From: Hamadaea tsunoensis DSM 44101 | GTDB taxonomy: Bacteria > Actinomycetota > Actinomycetes > Mycobacteriales > Micromonosporaceae | NCBI RefSeq assembly: GCF_000428945.1 | Contig: NZ_AUAX01000026.1 | Span: 1-64,000 of the forward strand | DNA length: 64,000 bases | Reading direction: 5' to 3' | Shown here: positions 1 through 8,062 of the stretch, one piece after another | Layout: each line of letters starts with the position of its first letter | How positions within the stretch are numbered: the stretch's first letter is position 1 | Position numbers and translations under genes: made by a program | Notes under the pieces: generated by a model | The model's database searches: none | Seen by the model: only the letters and a program-made list of their open reading frames with translations | What the model was told of the DNA's origin: nothing

Positions 1-2
1 CA

Positions 3-25
3 TATCGGACAGTCGCGACAAAGTC
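3..25 (+). repeat. Dispersed 20-bp intergenic motif, copy 1
   Basis: Contains CGGACAGTCGCGACAAAGTC, which recurs with 0-2 changes at 161-180, 20031-20051 (inverted), 20128-20148 and 20328-20347. All copies are in non-coding DNA. The repeat array may continue to the left of the window. Confidence 0.75.
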
Positions 26-63
26 AGAAGCGGCCCGGGTCGGACGGTGGCTCCGATCTCACC

Positions 64-147
64 ATGGTCGACGATCTTGCACGAATGTCCGGGCATTCCG
101 GGTGTACCGGACGAAATTCGAGACATTCGCGCAAGATCCTCGACCAT
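64..147. repeat. 84-bp imperfect hairpin element
   Basis: The arms beginning ATGGTCGA at 64 and ending TCGACCAT at 147 pair over about 26 bp with 2 mismatches. A smaller inner palindrome (ATTCCGG / CCGGACGAAAT) lies between them. It looks like a REP/MITE-type element. It is not placed like a terminator: it lies about 270 bp beyond the GH87 stop, and a better terminator is closer. Confidence 0.65.
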
Positions 148-160
148 TTCGGGTGCAAGT

Positions 161-180
161 CGGATAGTCGGGACAAAGTC
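161..180 (+). repeat. Dispersed 20-bp intergenic motif, copy 2
   Basis: CGGATAGTCGGGACAAAGTC, two substitutions from copy 1 and in the same orientation. The whole 1-412 stretch has no convincing gene; it holds these motifs, the 64-147 hairpin, the 258-345 inverted repeat and the 364-394 terminator. Confidence 0.7.
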
Positions 181-257
181 CGGGTGGGGGTTGGGGGTGA
201 ACGGTGACCGGGCGACGGTGGATGATGCTTCGCCCCGGAAACCTGGCAGTGGAGTCC

Positions 258-345
258 CCGGAGCGCAGCGATAGGGGCGGAACGGTCTCCCGCGGGAGGA
301 GCGGAAGTGAGATCGACGAACCCGGGACATGAATTCGATCTTGAA
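258..345. repeat. Inverted repeat, left copy (partner at 19905-19994)
   Basis: The reverse complement of this segment aligns with 19905-19994 over about 90 bp at roughly 85-90 percent by eye. Shared blocks include GGTCTCCCGCG, GATCGACGAACCCGGG and GAATTCGATCTT. The two copies are in opposite orientation about 19.6 kb apart and bracket the polysaccharide-degrading block. Confidence 0.75.
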
Positions 346-363
346 TTTGATCTTGGACATGGG

Positions 364-394
364 CGAGGGCGCCCGGAAGAACCGGACGCCCTCG
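364..394 (-). terminator. Terminator after GH87 gene 1
   Basis: Stem CGAGGGCG/CGCCCTCG plus CCGG/CCGG with one internal mismatch and an AAGAA loop. It starts 19 nt past the stop codon of the 413-2479 gene. Confidence 0.75.
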
Positions 395-412
395 AGGTGC
401 AGCAAGAAATGA

Positions 413-2479
413 TCACCAAGCCGACGGAGCCGGCGGGACCACGACCGGCGGGCGGTCGTCGCAGGTGATCGTGTTGGGCAGCTCCCACGACGCGAACCAC
501 GGGCCCGTGGTGCCGCCGCCGTCGTTGCCGCCGCGGTCCTCGAACGAGAACTCCGAACCCGTCGGCAGCCAGTTGAACTGCCCGCAGTTGTTGATGCCGA
601 CGGCACCGACGTTGCGCGCGTCCACGTTCTCGAAGGAGGCGGAGCCGCCGGCGCGGGCGCTGACCACCGAGGTGCCGGTACCGTCGATCTTGACGTCCTT
701 GAAGTGGACGTTCGTGATGTGGTACAGGTCCTTCACCGGCCAGTCCGCGACCAGCATGATCGCGTTGTACGTGCTGTCGAGGAAGTTGTCCCCGACCACC
801 TCGATGTCGGCGTTGATGTCCTTCTCGAGCGCGAAGAACCAGATGGCCCCGAGGCCGATGTTCCAGTTCAGCTCGTAGGTACCGGCGCGGACCGTGGTGT
901 TGTTCGTGATCCACAGGTGGCCCGTGAACGCCTCGGCACCGAAGCGGGATCCGACGTGGATGCCGCTGCCCTCGCGGATCGGGTCCGCGATCAGGTTGTT
1001 GGAGACCGTGTTGTCCGTGCCGCCGTAGATCGCGATGCCGTTCGCCAGCACCGGCGTCTGCACGGTGTTGTGGTCGAACGTGTTGTTCGCGTCCTCGGTC
1101 TTCTCCGACCACATCGCGAGGCCGTCGTCGCCCGAGTTGCGGATGAAGTTGTTCTGCACCAGCGAGTTCGTGACGCCGGTGTGGAAGTTGAGGCCGTCGG
1201 CGATCTGGTCCACGATGATGTTGTCGGTGATCTTCGTGTTGTTCATCGGGCCGTCGAACCACATGCCCACCTTGGTGTGGTGGATGTAGAGGCCGTCGAT
1301 CGTCGAGTCGCTCAGCGCGCCGCCGATGCCGTTCACCTGGTCGGTGTCGATGCGCTCGCGTACGTCACCCTCGATGGCGAAGCCCGAGAGGTGGACGTTG
1401 CTGCTGCCGCCGGCGGACGCGTCCTTGCCGTAGAACCCGACTCCCGTGTGGACGGAGCCGTCCGGGGCCGGGGTGCTCAGGGCGACTTCCTTGCCCTTGA
1501 TGACGGTGTACCAGTTGCCCGCGCCCTCGATCGTCACGTCGTCGACGACGATGTGCCGGTTGACCTGGTACGTGCCCGGCGGGATGTAGACCTTGAGGTG
1601 CGCCTTCTTCGCGAAGGCGATCGCCTTGTCGATCGCGTCCGCGGAGTCGCGCCGGCCTGTCGGGTCGGCCCCGAAGACGAGTACGTTCGCCGCGATCAGA
1701 TCGATCTTCGGCAGGCCGACCTGCTCCGAGTCGAGCAGGTCGATGACGGTCGCCGAAGCGTTGCTGCCGGCCGGGGCCGTCAGGCGGATCCGGCTGCCGG
1801 CCGCGTACGTGCGGCCGAGCGGGAGGCGCTGCTCGTCGTAGAAGTGGTTCGGCCGGAACGGCGTCGACACCTGGAACGGCGGCGTCGTCGAGTTCGGCAC
1901 GCAGCCGCACTCCGTGATCCACCAGTCCGAGTGCAGCAGGCCCGCGTTCGGGTCGTTGCTGAACGGGTACTGGTTGTAGAGCCACGCGTACTGCGACGTG
2001 AGGCTCAGGGTCTTGCGGTCGCCGCCGTTCACCGTGACGTTCAGCGGCGCGGTGATGCCCCCGCCGTTGGCCGCGTCCGGAATGCTGTAGCGCACGGTGA
2101 TGGCGTTGGCCGCCTTCGGCAGGGTGAACTCCACGTACTGCCCGGGGGCGAGGCTGACGGCCGACCGGCCGGACGCCTCGGCGGGCAGGGTGTACGCGGC
2201 GCGTCCCGCGAGGACGGTGCCGTTGGTCGCGGCCTTTTCCGCCTCCTGCTCGGAGAAGGCCACGTTCGCGCCCCGGCCCGCGACGAGCGCCGGGTCGAGC
2301 GCGGCCCGGGTGGCGGCCGGAGCCGCCGGGGCCGGGGATCCGCCGGCGACGGCCGGGGTGGCCCCGGCCACGGTGCCGACGCCCAGGGCGACGGCAGCCG
2401 TCGACGCGACGCTCAGCGCGGCCCACCGCGACCGCTTGCTGGACCACCTCGCCGCGGGTCGAGTGATGTTCTCAGACAT
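413..2479 (-). CDS. Secreted GH87 alpha-1,3-glucanase/mycodextranase-type enzyme
   Basis: Predicted secreted glycoside hydrolase attacking alpha-1,3-glucosidic linkages (fungal wall alpha-glucan, mutan or nigeran). The 688-aa protein has an N-terminal signal segment (about 1-46), a carbohydrate-binding-like beta-sandwich (about 75-255) and a right-handed beta-helix (from about 265, GADPTG) typical of GH87. Asp428, Asp451 and Asp452 (in DGLNFH and SGDDGLA) are spaced 23 and 1, the spacing I recall for the three catalytic Asp of a characterised Paenibacillus GH87 enzyme. It lacks the accessory C-terminal modules of its neighbour. A -35/-10 pair at 2581-2586/2557-2562 and a dyad at 2636-2653 precede it. 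Exact linkage specificity cannot be read from sequence. Confidence 0.88.
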   Translation of the reverse strand: MSENITRPAARWSSKRSRWAALSVASTAAVALGVGTVAGATPAVAGGSPAPAAPAATRAALDPALVAGRGANVAFSEQEAEKAATNGTVLAGRAAYTLPAEASGRSAVSLAPGQYVEFTLPKAANAITVRYSIPDAANGGGITAPLNVTVNGGDRKTLSLTSQYAWLYNQYPFSNDPNAGLLHSDWWITECGCVPNSTTPPFQVSTPFRPNHFYDEQRLPLGRTYAAGSRIRLTAPAGSNASATVIDLLDSEQVGLPKIDLIAANVLVFGADPTGRRDSADAIDKAIAFAKKAHLKVYIPPGTYQVNRHIVVDDVTIEGAGNWYTVIKGKEVALSTPAPDGSVHTGVGFYGKDASAGGSSNVHLSGFAIEGDVRERIDTDQVNGIGGALSDSTIDGLYIHHTKVGMWFDGPMNNTKITDNIIVDQIADGLNFHTGVTNSLVQNNFIRNSGDDGLAMWSEKTEDANNTFDHNTVQTPVLANGIAIYGGTDNTVSNNLIADPIREGSGIHVGSRFGAEAFTGHLWITNNTTVRAGTYELNWNIGLGAIWFFALEKDINADIEVVGDNFLDSTYNAIMLVADWPVKDLYHITNVHFKDVKIDGTGTSVVSARAGGSASFENVDARNVGAVGINNCGQFNWLPTGSEFSFEDRGGNDGGGTTGPWFASWELPNTITCDDRPPVVVPPAPSAW

Positions 2480-2556
2480 CGGGGGGACTCATTTCTCTGG
2501 AATGGGCAACGCCTTCCGGCGCCCTAGGCGGAGCGGACGCCAAGAGAAGTGAGCTG

Positions 2557-2586
2557 ACATTAGAGCTCTTGTGCGTCATCCCACAA
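2557..2586 (-). promoter_or_regulatory. Promoter of GH87 gene 1
   Basis: On the minus strand TTGTGG (2586-2581), an 18-bp spacer and TAATGT (2562-2557) match a sigma-70-type promoter, giving a ~70-nt leader. Just upstream, GAAACACTTTC (2594-2604) is a GAAA-N3-TTTC palindrome next to the -35, a plausible repressor site. Confidence 0.55.
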
Positions 2587-2635
2587 GGTCTAGGAAACAC
2601 TTTCGTCATTTTGATTCAGCATTTCCGTCTAGTTC

Positions 2636-2653
2636 TTGCGCGAAATGTGGCAA
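2636..2653. promoter_or_regulatory. TTGC-N10-GCAA dyad upstream of GH87 gene 1
   Basis: TTGCGCGAAATGTGGCAA; the same TTGC-N10-GCAA layout occurs at 6494-6511 upstream of the second GH87 gene. It lies 157-174 nt before the start codon. Inferred shared operator. Confidence 0.45.
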
Positions 2654-2682
2654 GTAGTTGCAGACACGGCTCCAAACGGACT

Positions 2683-2712
2683 GGCCCGGTCCCGCGGGTG
2701 CGGGACCGGGCC
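2683..2712 (-). terminator. Terminator after GH87 gene 2
   Basis: Perfect 13-bp stem GGCCCGGTCCCGC / GCGGGACCGGGCC with a GGGT loop, starting 18 nt after the stop codon of the 2731-6315 gene. It separates the two GH87 transcription units. Confidence 0.85.
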
Positions 2713-2730
2713 GAGGCGGTCAAGCGTGGA

Positions 2731-5700
2731 CTACTGGTTCCACACCTGGAACTCGCTGAGCTGGCCGGCCGGCCAGCCGGTGTTCGCCGTGAAGCTCAGC
2801 CGGAAGTAGCGCTGGGTCGTCGCGGTGAACGTGATGGTGACCGTGTTGTTGCTGGCGGGGCTGAAGACGTACCCGGCCGAGCCCACGATGTTGGTGAAGC
2901 TCGTGCCGTTGGTGCTGCCCTGGACGGTCAGCGTCTCGGTACGCGCGCCCCACCCGGCCGGCAGCTGCAGAACGATCTTGCTGGCGCTCTGCGACGAGCC
3001 GAGGTCGACCTGAACCCATTGCGGGAACGCGTTGTTGGCGCTCTCCCAGTACGTGCCCTGGTTTCCGTCGGTCACGTTGCTGGACGGGTACACGTCGTTG
3101 TGGCTCGACTCGCTGGTGGGTTTGCCGGCGGCCAGGTTGGTCGCCGTCGAGCCCTGCCCGGTGCCGGTCAGCCCGATGGTGGTCGGGCTGTTGGTCGCGT
3201 TGCTGGTGATGGTGACCGCGCCGGTACGCGTACCGGACGCCGTCGGGCGGAACGTGACGCTCACCGAGCACGACGCGCCGGCCGCCAGGGACGAACCGCA
3301 GGTGTTGGTCTGCTGGAAGTCACCCGAGACGCTGACGCCCGAGATCGCGGCCGCGGCCGTGCCCGAGTTGGTGACGGTCACCGACTGCGCCGCCGAGGTC
3401 GTGTTGAGCGCCTGGGTGGCGAACGTCAGCGACGACGGGTTGGTGCTCAGCGAGGCCGTGGGCGTGGTGCCCCCGCCGCTCGGGTAGACCTCGAACTCCG
3501 AGACCTGCCCGGCCGGCCAGCCGGAGTTGGCGGTGATGTTGACGCGGACGTAGCGGGCGCTGTTGCCCGGCACCGTGATGTTCACGACGTTGGTCGGCGA
3601 GGTGAACGTGTAGGTCGCCGAACCCACCGCGGTCGCGAAGTTGGTGCCGTCCGTGCTCGTCTGCACCGACAGGGTCTGCGTACGCGTACCCCACGCGGAC
3701 AGCGGGGGCAGCTTCAGCGTCACCTGGCCGACGTTGTACGTGGCCCCGAGGTCGACCTGCAGCCACTGCGGGAAGGCGTTGTTGTTGCTCTCCCAGTAGG
3801 TGCTCGCGTCGCCGTCGGTCGCGGTCGTCGCCGCCTGGGTGCCGTTGACCGAGCTGCTGGCGGTGGCCGGCTGGTGCAGCGCGATGTTCGTCGTGCTGCC
3901 GATGCCGGATCCGGTCAGCGAGACCGTGGTCGGGCTGTTGTTGGCGTTGCTGGTGACCGTGACCGACCCGGTACGCGTACCGGAGGCGGTCGGGGTGAAC
4001 TTGACGGTCACGGTGCAGGACGCGCCGACCGCGAGCGACGAGCAGTTGTTCGTCTGGCTGAAGTCGCCGGTCGCCGAGACGCCGGAGACGGTGGCCGTCG
4101 TGGTGCCGCTGTTGGTGACCGACACCGTCTGGGTCGCCGACGAGCTGCCGACGATCGTGCCCGCGAAGGTGAGGCCGGTCGGGTTGGCGTTCAGCACCGG
4201 GCCGGGCGCCACGCCCGTGCCGGACAGCGGAACGGTGTTGGTGATGCCGGCCGCCGTGATCGTCAGGTTGCCGCTGCGGGCACCGGCCGCGGTCGGGGTG
4301 AACTTGACCGTCACGGTGCAGGACGCGCCGGCCGCGAGCGAGCTGCCGCAGGTGTTGGTCTGGCTGAAGTCGCCGGTCGTCGCGATGCTGCTGATCGCGG
4401 CCGCGGCGGAGCCGCCGTTGGTGACCGTGACGGCCTGGTTCGCCGACGAGCCGGTCGCGACCGAGCCGAACGCCACCGGGTTCGGGCTGATGGTGATGTT
4501 CGAGCCGTTGTCCGGCAGGTAGGGCGGGAAGGTCGGGCTGGTGATGTTGGAGCAGCCGGTCGTCCCGAAGATCCCGGAGTTGCCGCCGCCGTCGGTCAGC
4601 GTGAAGCCGACGCCGCAGTTGTAGATCGGCTGCGGGGCCTGCGTACCGGTGGCGGTGCTGTTCGTGATCGTCGCCGCGCCGCCGACCTGCTCCTGCACCA
4701 CGTAGGTGCCGGTGTTCTGGATCGTGGCATTGTTGATCTTCACGTTGGTGATGTTCGAGCCCGAGACGAACTGGATCGCCTCGAACGGGCTCTGCTGGAT
4801 CAGGATGTTGTCGACGTTGGTGAGGCCGGTCATGCCGCCGTCACGCGCGTCGAACCAGAGCGCGCCGACCCCGAAGTTCCAGTTGGGGTCGAGGCTGCCG
4901 GACCGGATGATCGTGTTGCGCAGCACGTCCGTACGCCCCAGCGTGGTCGAGGCGAACCGCTGCGCGACGTGGATGCCGCCGCCCTGGGCCAGGCCCGAGT
5001 CGATGACCCGGTTGTCGGTGACGAAGTTGTCGTGGCCGCCGTAGATCGCGATGCCGTTGGCCAGGATCGGGTACTGCACCGTGTTGTGGTCGAACGAGTC
5101 GTTCACGTCGGCGTTCTGCTCGGCCCAGGTCGCGAGGCCGTCGTCACCGGTGTTGCGGATGTCGCTGTTGGTGACCTTCGAGTTGGTGACGCCGTTGTGG
5201 AAGTTCACGCCGTCCGCGGTGTAGTTGCGCAGCCGCATGCCCGAGAAGACCAGGTTGTCGAACGGGCCGTCCATCCAGGCACCGACCTTGGTGTGCTCGA
5301 TCCACACCCGGTCCACGGTGGAGTTCGTCAGCGCGCCGCCGATGCCGTTGACCTGGTCACCGTCGTTGCGCTCCTGGACGTTGCCGAAGATGGCGAAGTC
5401 CGACAGGTGCACGTTGGTGCTGGGGTTCGGCGCGTAGTTGCCGTAGAGGCCGGGCGCGTTGCCGGTGATCGTCGAGCGCCACATGCCGGCACCCTTGATG
5501 GTGACGTTGTTCAGGATCAGGTGGCTGCAACTGTTGCTGCAGCCGGGGCCGCTGCCCGGGATCTTGAACGTGCCCTCGGGAATCCAGACGGTGCCGCCCG
5601 CGCCGGCGGCCGCGATCGCCGAGTTGAACGCGGCGGTCGAGTCGGCCGCGCCGGTCGGGTCGGCGCCCTTGCTGGTCACCGAGACGGAGCCGGCCGGCTG

Positions 5701-6315
5701 CGACAGCGCGCCCGCCACGTTCTCGAAGTCCGCGAAGTCGATGGTGTACGCCGAGGCACCGGCCGTGTCCACCTGGAGGCGGAACTTCGTGCCCACCGGG
5801 TAGGTGCTCGTGAAGAGGCGGTGCACCTCGTCGTAGAAGTGGTGGGCGTTGCCGCTGGGCGAGTTCGTGAACGGGTATCCGCCGTAGTACCAGCTGTACG
5901 CGTTCGTCAGCGTGAAGTCGGACTGCCGGGTTCCGTCGATGTACAGGGAGATCGGCGCCGTGTAGACCGAGCCGCTGCCGGTGTCCGGGATGCTGTACCG
6001 GAACACGATCGAGTTCGTCGGCGCGGTCGTCGTGAACTCGACGTACTTGCCGGTCCCCGTGAGCGTCACCGCCTTGCGGTAGCTGGCCTCGGCGGGCAGC
6101 GTGTTGTACACCGCGCTCGGGCCGATGATCGTTCCATTGGTCGAGGCGTTCTCGGCCTGGAGTTCGACGTAGGGCAGCGTCGCCCCGACGCCGCCGGTCG
6201 CGGCCGCCGCGGCCGGACTGGCGGACAACGCCAGAACGCCCGTCGAGACCAGCGCCATGCTGGCCACGAGGGCGCCGACGCGAGCCTTGCGACTCGCGTA
6301 CAGGGACAGAGACAT
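2731..6315 (-). CDS. Secreted multidomain GH87 alpha-1,3-glucanase
   Basis: 1194-aa secreted enzyme. Order: signal peptide (about 1-38), carbohydrate-binding-like sandwich (50-205), GH87 beta-helix (about 213-600) with the Asp triad Asp368, Asp391, Asp392, two Ig-like HYDIN/choice-of-anchor type repeats (about 605-805), a discoidin/F5-8C domain (810-946), a third Ig-like repeat (953-1053) and a second discoidin domain to the end. The modules are clearly related to each other in pairs, so they arose by duplication. I chose ATG 6315, because AAGGGAG sits 7 nt before it and it begins a good signal peptide; an open frame continues 33 codons upstream. It probably binds and cleaves insoluble alpha-glucan. 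The catalytic core parallels that of the adjacent GH87, so the pair looks like a duplication followed by module shuffling. Confidence 0.88.
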   Translation of the reverse strand: MSLSLYASRKARVGALVASMALVSTGVLALSASPAAAAATGGVGATLPYVELQAENASTNGTIIGPSAVYNTLPAEASYRKAVTLTGTGKYVEFTTTAPTNSIVFRYSIPDTGSGSVYTAPISLYIDGTRQSDFTLTNAYSWYYGGYPFTNSPSGNAHHFYDEVHRLFTSTYPVGTKFRLQVDTAGASAYTIDFADFENVAGALSQPAGSVSVTSKGADPTGAADSTAAFNSAIAAAGAGGTVWIPEGTFKIPGSGPGCSNSCSHLILNNVTIKGAGMWRSTITGNAPGLYGNYAPNPSTNVHLSDFAIFGNVQERNDGDQVNGIGGALTNSTVDRVWIEHTKVGAWMDGPFDNLVFSGMRLRNYTADGVNFHNGVTNSKVTNSDIRNTGDDGLATWAEQNADVNDSFDHNTVQYPILANGIAIYGGHDNFVTDNRVIDSGLAQGGGIHVAQRFASTTLGRTDVLRNTIIRSGSLDPNWNFGVGALWFDARDGGMTGLTNVDNILIQQSPFEAIQFVSGSNITNVKINNATIQNTGTYVVQEQVGGAATITNSTATGTQAPQPIYNCGVGFTLTDGGGNSGIFGTTGCSNITSPTFPPYLPDNGSNITISPNPVAFGSVATGSSANQAVTVTNGGSAAAAISSIATTGDFSQTNTCGSSLAAGASCTVTVKFTPTAAGARSGNLTITAAGITNTVPLSGTGVAPGPVLNANPTGLTFAGTIVGSSSATQTVSVTNSGTTTATVSGVSATGDFSQTNNCSSLAVGASCTVTVKFTPTASGTRTGSVTVTSNANNSPTTVSLTGSGIGSTTNIALHQPATASSSVNGTQAATTATDGDASTYWESNNNAFPQWLQVDLGATYNVGQVTLKLPPLSAWGTRTQTLSVQTSTDGTNFATAVGSATYTFTSPTNVVNITVPGNSARYVRVNITANSGWPAGQVSEFEVYPSGGGTTPTASLSTNPSSLTFATQALNTTSAAQSVTVTNSGTAAAAISGVSVSGDFQQTNTCGSSLAAGASCSVSVTFRPTASGTRTGAVTITSNATNSPTTIGLTGTGQGSTATNLAAGKPTSESSHNDVYPSSNVTDGNQGTYWESANNAFPQWVQVDLGSSQSASKIVLQLPAGWGARTETLTVQGSTNGTSFTNIVGSAGYVFSPASNNTVTITFTATTQRYFRLSFTANTGWPAGQLSEFQVWNQ

Positions 6316-6493
6316 GGGAGTGCTCCCTTGAACTGGGGGTGCGGAACGGGGGCACGGCACATCAACCCCTTCTCGGCATGGGCATATGCGGAGTCGGGGC
6401 TGATGTTCGGGCAATTGCGGGGGTGGATGTGCTACTGGGACCGTAACCCCGGGGACACCTCAGCGCAATATCTAGACATGACAGTGCCTGTTT

Positions 6494-6511
6494 TTGCATG
6501 CGTCTGCGCAA
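6494..6511. promoter_or_regulatory. TTGC-N10-GCAA dyad between GH87 and GH1
   Basis: TTGCATGCGTCTGCGCAA, the same half-sites and spacing as 2636-2653. It lies 179-196 nt upstream of the GH87 start and about 140 nt upstream of the divergent GH1 start, so one factor could act on both. The rest of 6316-6650 holds the GH1 promoter and a small CCCGGC/GCCGGG hairpin (6540-6556) and no gene. Confidence 0.45.
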
Positions 6512-6590
6512 GACACTGATTCATAGGCAGAACGGTCAACCCGGCGATCAGCCGGGCGGCTTGTCTACCATCATCGGTCCGGAGGGGCTG

Positions 6591-6620
6591 TTGTCGCACC
6601 CTTCACCAGCCCCCTAAGAT
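6591..6620 (+). promoter_or_regulatory. Promoter of GH1 beta-glucosidase
   Basis: TTGTCG (6591-6596), an 18-bp spacer and TAAGAT (6615-6620). Transcription would start near 6627, about 24 nt before the GTG start. Confidence 0.5.
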
Positions 6621-6650
6621 CCGAAGAACTTTCATCAAGGGCGGTGCGGT

Positions 6651-7955
6651 GTGCTGAGCGATCGTTTCCTGTGGGGCGTCTCGACCGCCTCCTACCAGAT
6701 CGAGGGCGCTGTCGCGGAAGACGGCCGCGGCCGGTCCATCTGGGACACCTTCGCGCACACCGAGGGCCGGATCGCCAACGGCGACACCGGCGACGTCGCC
6801 TGCGACCACTACCACCGGTACGCGGAGGACGTCGAGCTGATGGCGGGGCTCGGCGTCGACGCGTACCGGTTCTCCATCGCCTGGCCGCGCGTGCTGCCGA
6901 CCGGCGCCGGCACGGTCAACCACAAGGGTCTCGACTTCTACTCGCGACTCGTCGACGGGCTGCTGGAGCGCGGGATCGATCCGGTGGCGACGCTGTTCCA
7001 CTGGGACCTGCCGCAGGAGTTGCAGGACAAGGGCGGCTGGCTCGACCGCGACACCGCGTACCGGTTCGCGGACTACGCCGCCGTCGTGGCCGACGCGCTG
7101 GGCGACCGCGTACGCATGTGGATCACGCTCAACGAGCCGTTCGTGCACACGGTCATGGGGCACGCGTACGGGACGCACGCGCCGGGGCTCACCCTCGGCT
7201 TCGAGTCCTTCCCGACCATCCACCACCAGCTGCTCGGCCACGGCCTCGCCGTCCGCGCGCTGCGCTCGCGGACCGGCTCGCCGATCTCCATCGCGAACAA
7301 CTACTCCCCCGTCGTCCTTTGTGGAGAGACCGACGCGGACCAGGCCGCCGCGTACGCGTACGACGCCCTGCACAACCGGCTCTTCACCGAACCGCTCCTG
7401 GGCCGCGGCTACCCGCCGGGCTTCGAGTTCCCGGTGGAGGAGGGCGATCTCGACATCATCGCCACGCCGATCGACGCGCTGGGCGTCAACTACTACAACC
7501 CCACCGGCGTACGCGCACCCCAGTCCGACGAGACCGGCCTTCCGTTCGAGACCGTGGAGCTCGACGGGTACGCGCGTACCGACTTCGGCTGGCCCGTGGT
7601 GCCGGACGGACTCGGCGACCTGCTGACCCGGCTGCACACCGACTACCGGCTGCCCCTCTACGTGACCGAGTCAGGCTGCTCGTACGCCGAGAGCCCCGAC
7701 GACCGGCGCCGCGTCGAATACCTGCGCGACCACATCGCCGTGCTGGACCGGGTCCGGGCGTCCGGAGTGGACGTACGCGGCTACTTCGTCTGGTCCCTGC
7801 TCGACAACTTCGAATGGGCCGAGGGCTATGCCCAGCGCTTCGGCCTGGTCCACGTGGACTTCCCCACCGGCACGCGTACGCCGAAATCCTCGTACGCCTG
7901 GTACCGCGACCACATCGCCGCCGCGCGCCTCGGCGGCGGCGAGGATCAGGCCTGA
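6651..7955 (+). CDS. GH1 family beta-glucosidase
   Basis: 434-aa cytoplasmic retaining beta-glycosidase (no signal peptide) that would hydrolyse beta-glucosides or oligosaccharides after import. It starts FLWGVSTASYQIEGA, the usual GH1 N-terminus. The acid/base Glu162 is in TLNEP, and the nucleophile Glu340 is in VTESG, where most GH1 enzymes have TENG. Full length for the family. The GTG start has only a weak AAGGGCGG upstream, but the N-terminus matches the family. It is divergent from the GH87 gene, suggesting a shared role in polysaccharide use. Confidence 0.92.
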   Translation: MLSDRFLWGVSTASYQIEGAVAEDGRGRSIWDTFAHTEGRIANGDTGDVACDHYHRYAEDVELMAGLGVDAYRFSIAWPRVLPTGAGTVNHKGLDFYSRLVDGLLERGIDPVATLFHWDLPQELQDKGGWLDRDTAYRFADYAAVVADALGDRVRMWITLNEPFVHTVMGHAYGTHAPGLTLGFESFPTIHHQLLGHGLAVRALRSRTGSPISIANNYSPVVLCGETDADQAAAYAYDALHNRLFTEPLLGRGYPPGFEFPVEEGDLDIIATPIDALGVNYYNPTGVRAPQSDETGLPFETVELDGYARTDFGWPVVPDGLGDLLTRLHTDYRLPLYVTESGCSYAESPDDRRRVEYLRDHIAVLDRVRASGVDVRGYFVWSLLDNFEWAEGYAQRFGLVHVDFPTGTRTPKSSYAWYRDHIAAARLGGGEDQA

Positions 7956-8028
7956 GCGGCCGCGTCGATGACGGCCGGCAACTGTGCGATCTTGCGACTG
8001 TGCAGTCCCGCGGCGAACAGCTCCTTGA

Positions 8029-8056
8029 ACCTGACATCAATGTCAGGTCCTACCGT
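8029..8056 (+). promoter_or_regulatory. Palindromic operator and -10 of the deacetylase gene
   Basis: ACCTGACATCAATGTCAGGT (8029-8048) has perfect 9-bp arms around CA. TACCGT (8051-8056) follows, 6 nt before the ATG at 8063, so the message is probably leaderless. A repressor bound here would cover the promoter. Confidence 0.65.
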
Positions 8057-8062
8057 TCTTTC

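Noticed and set aside
704-6519. Very long open frames opposite the two GH87 genes (Arg/Val/Gly-rich)
   Set aside because: They run antisense to clear multidomain enzymes, have no family motifs and show the low-complexity composition typical of high-GC shadow frames.
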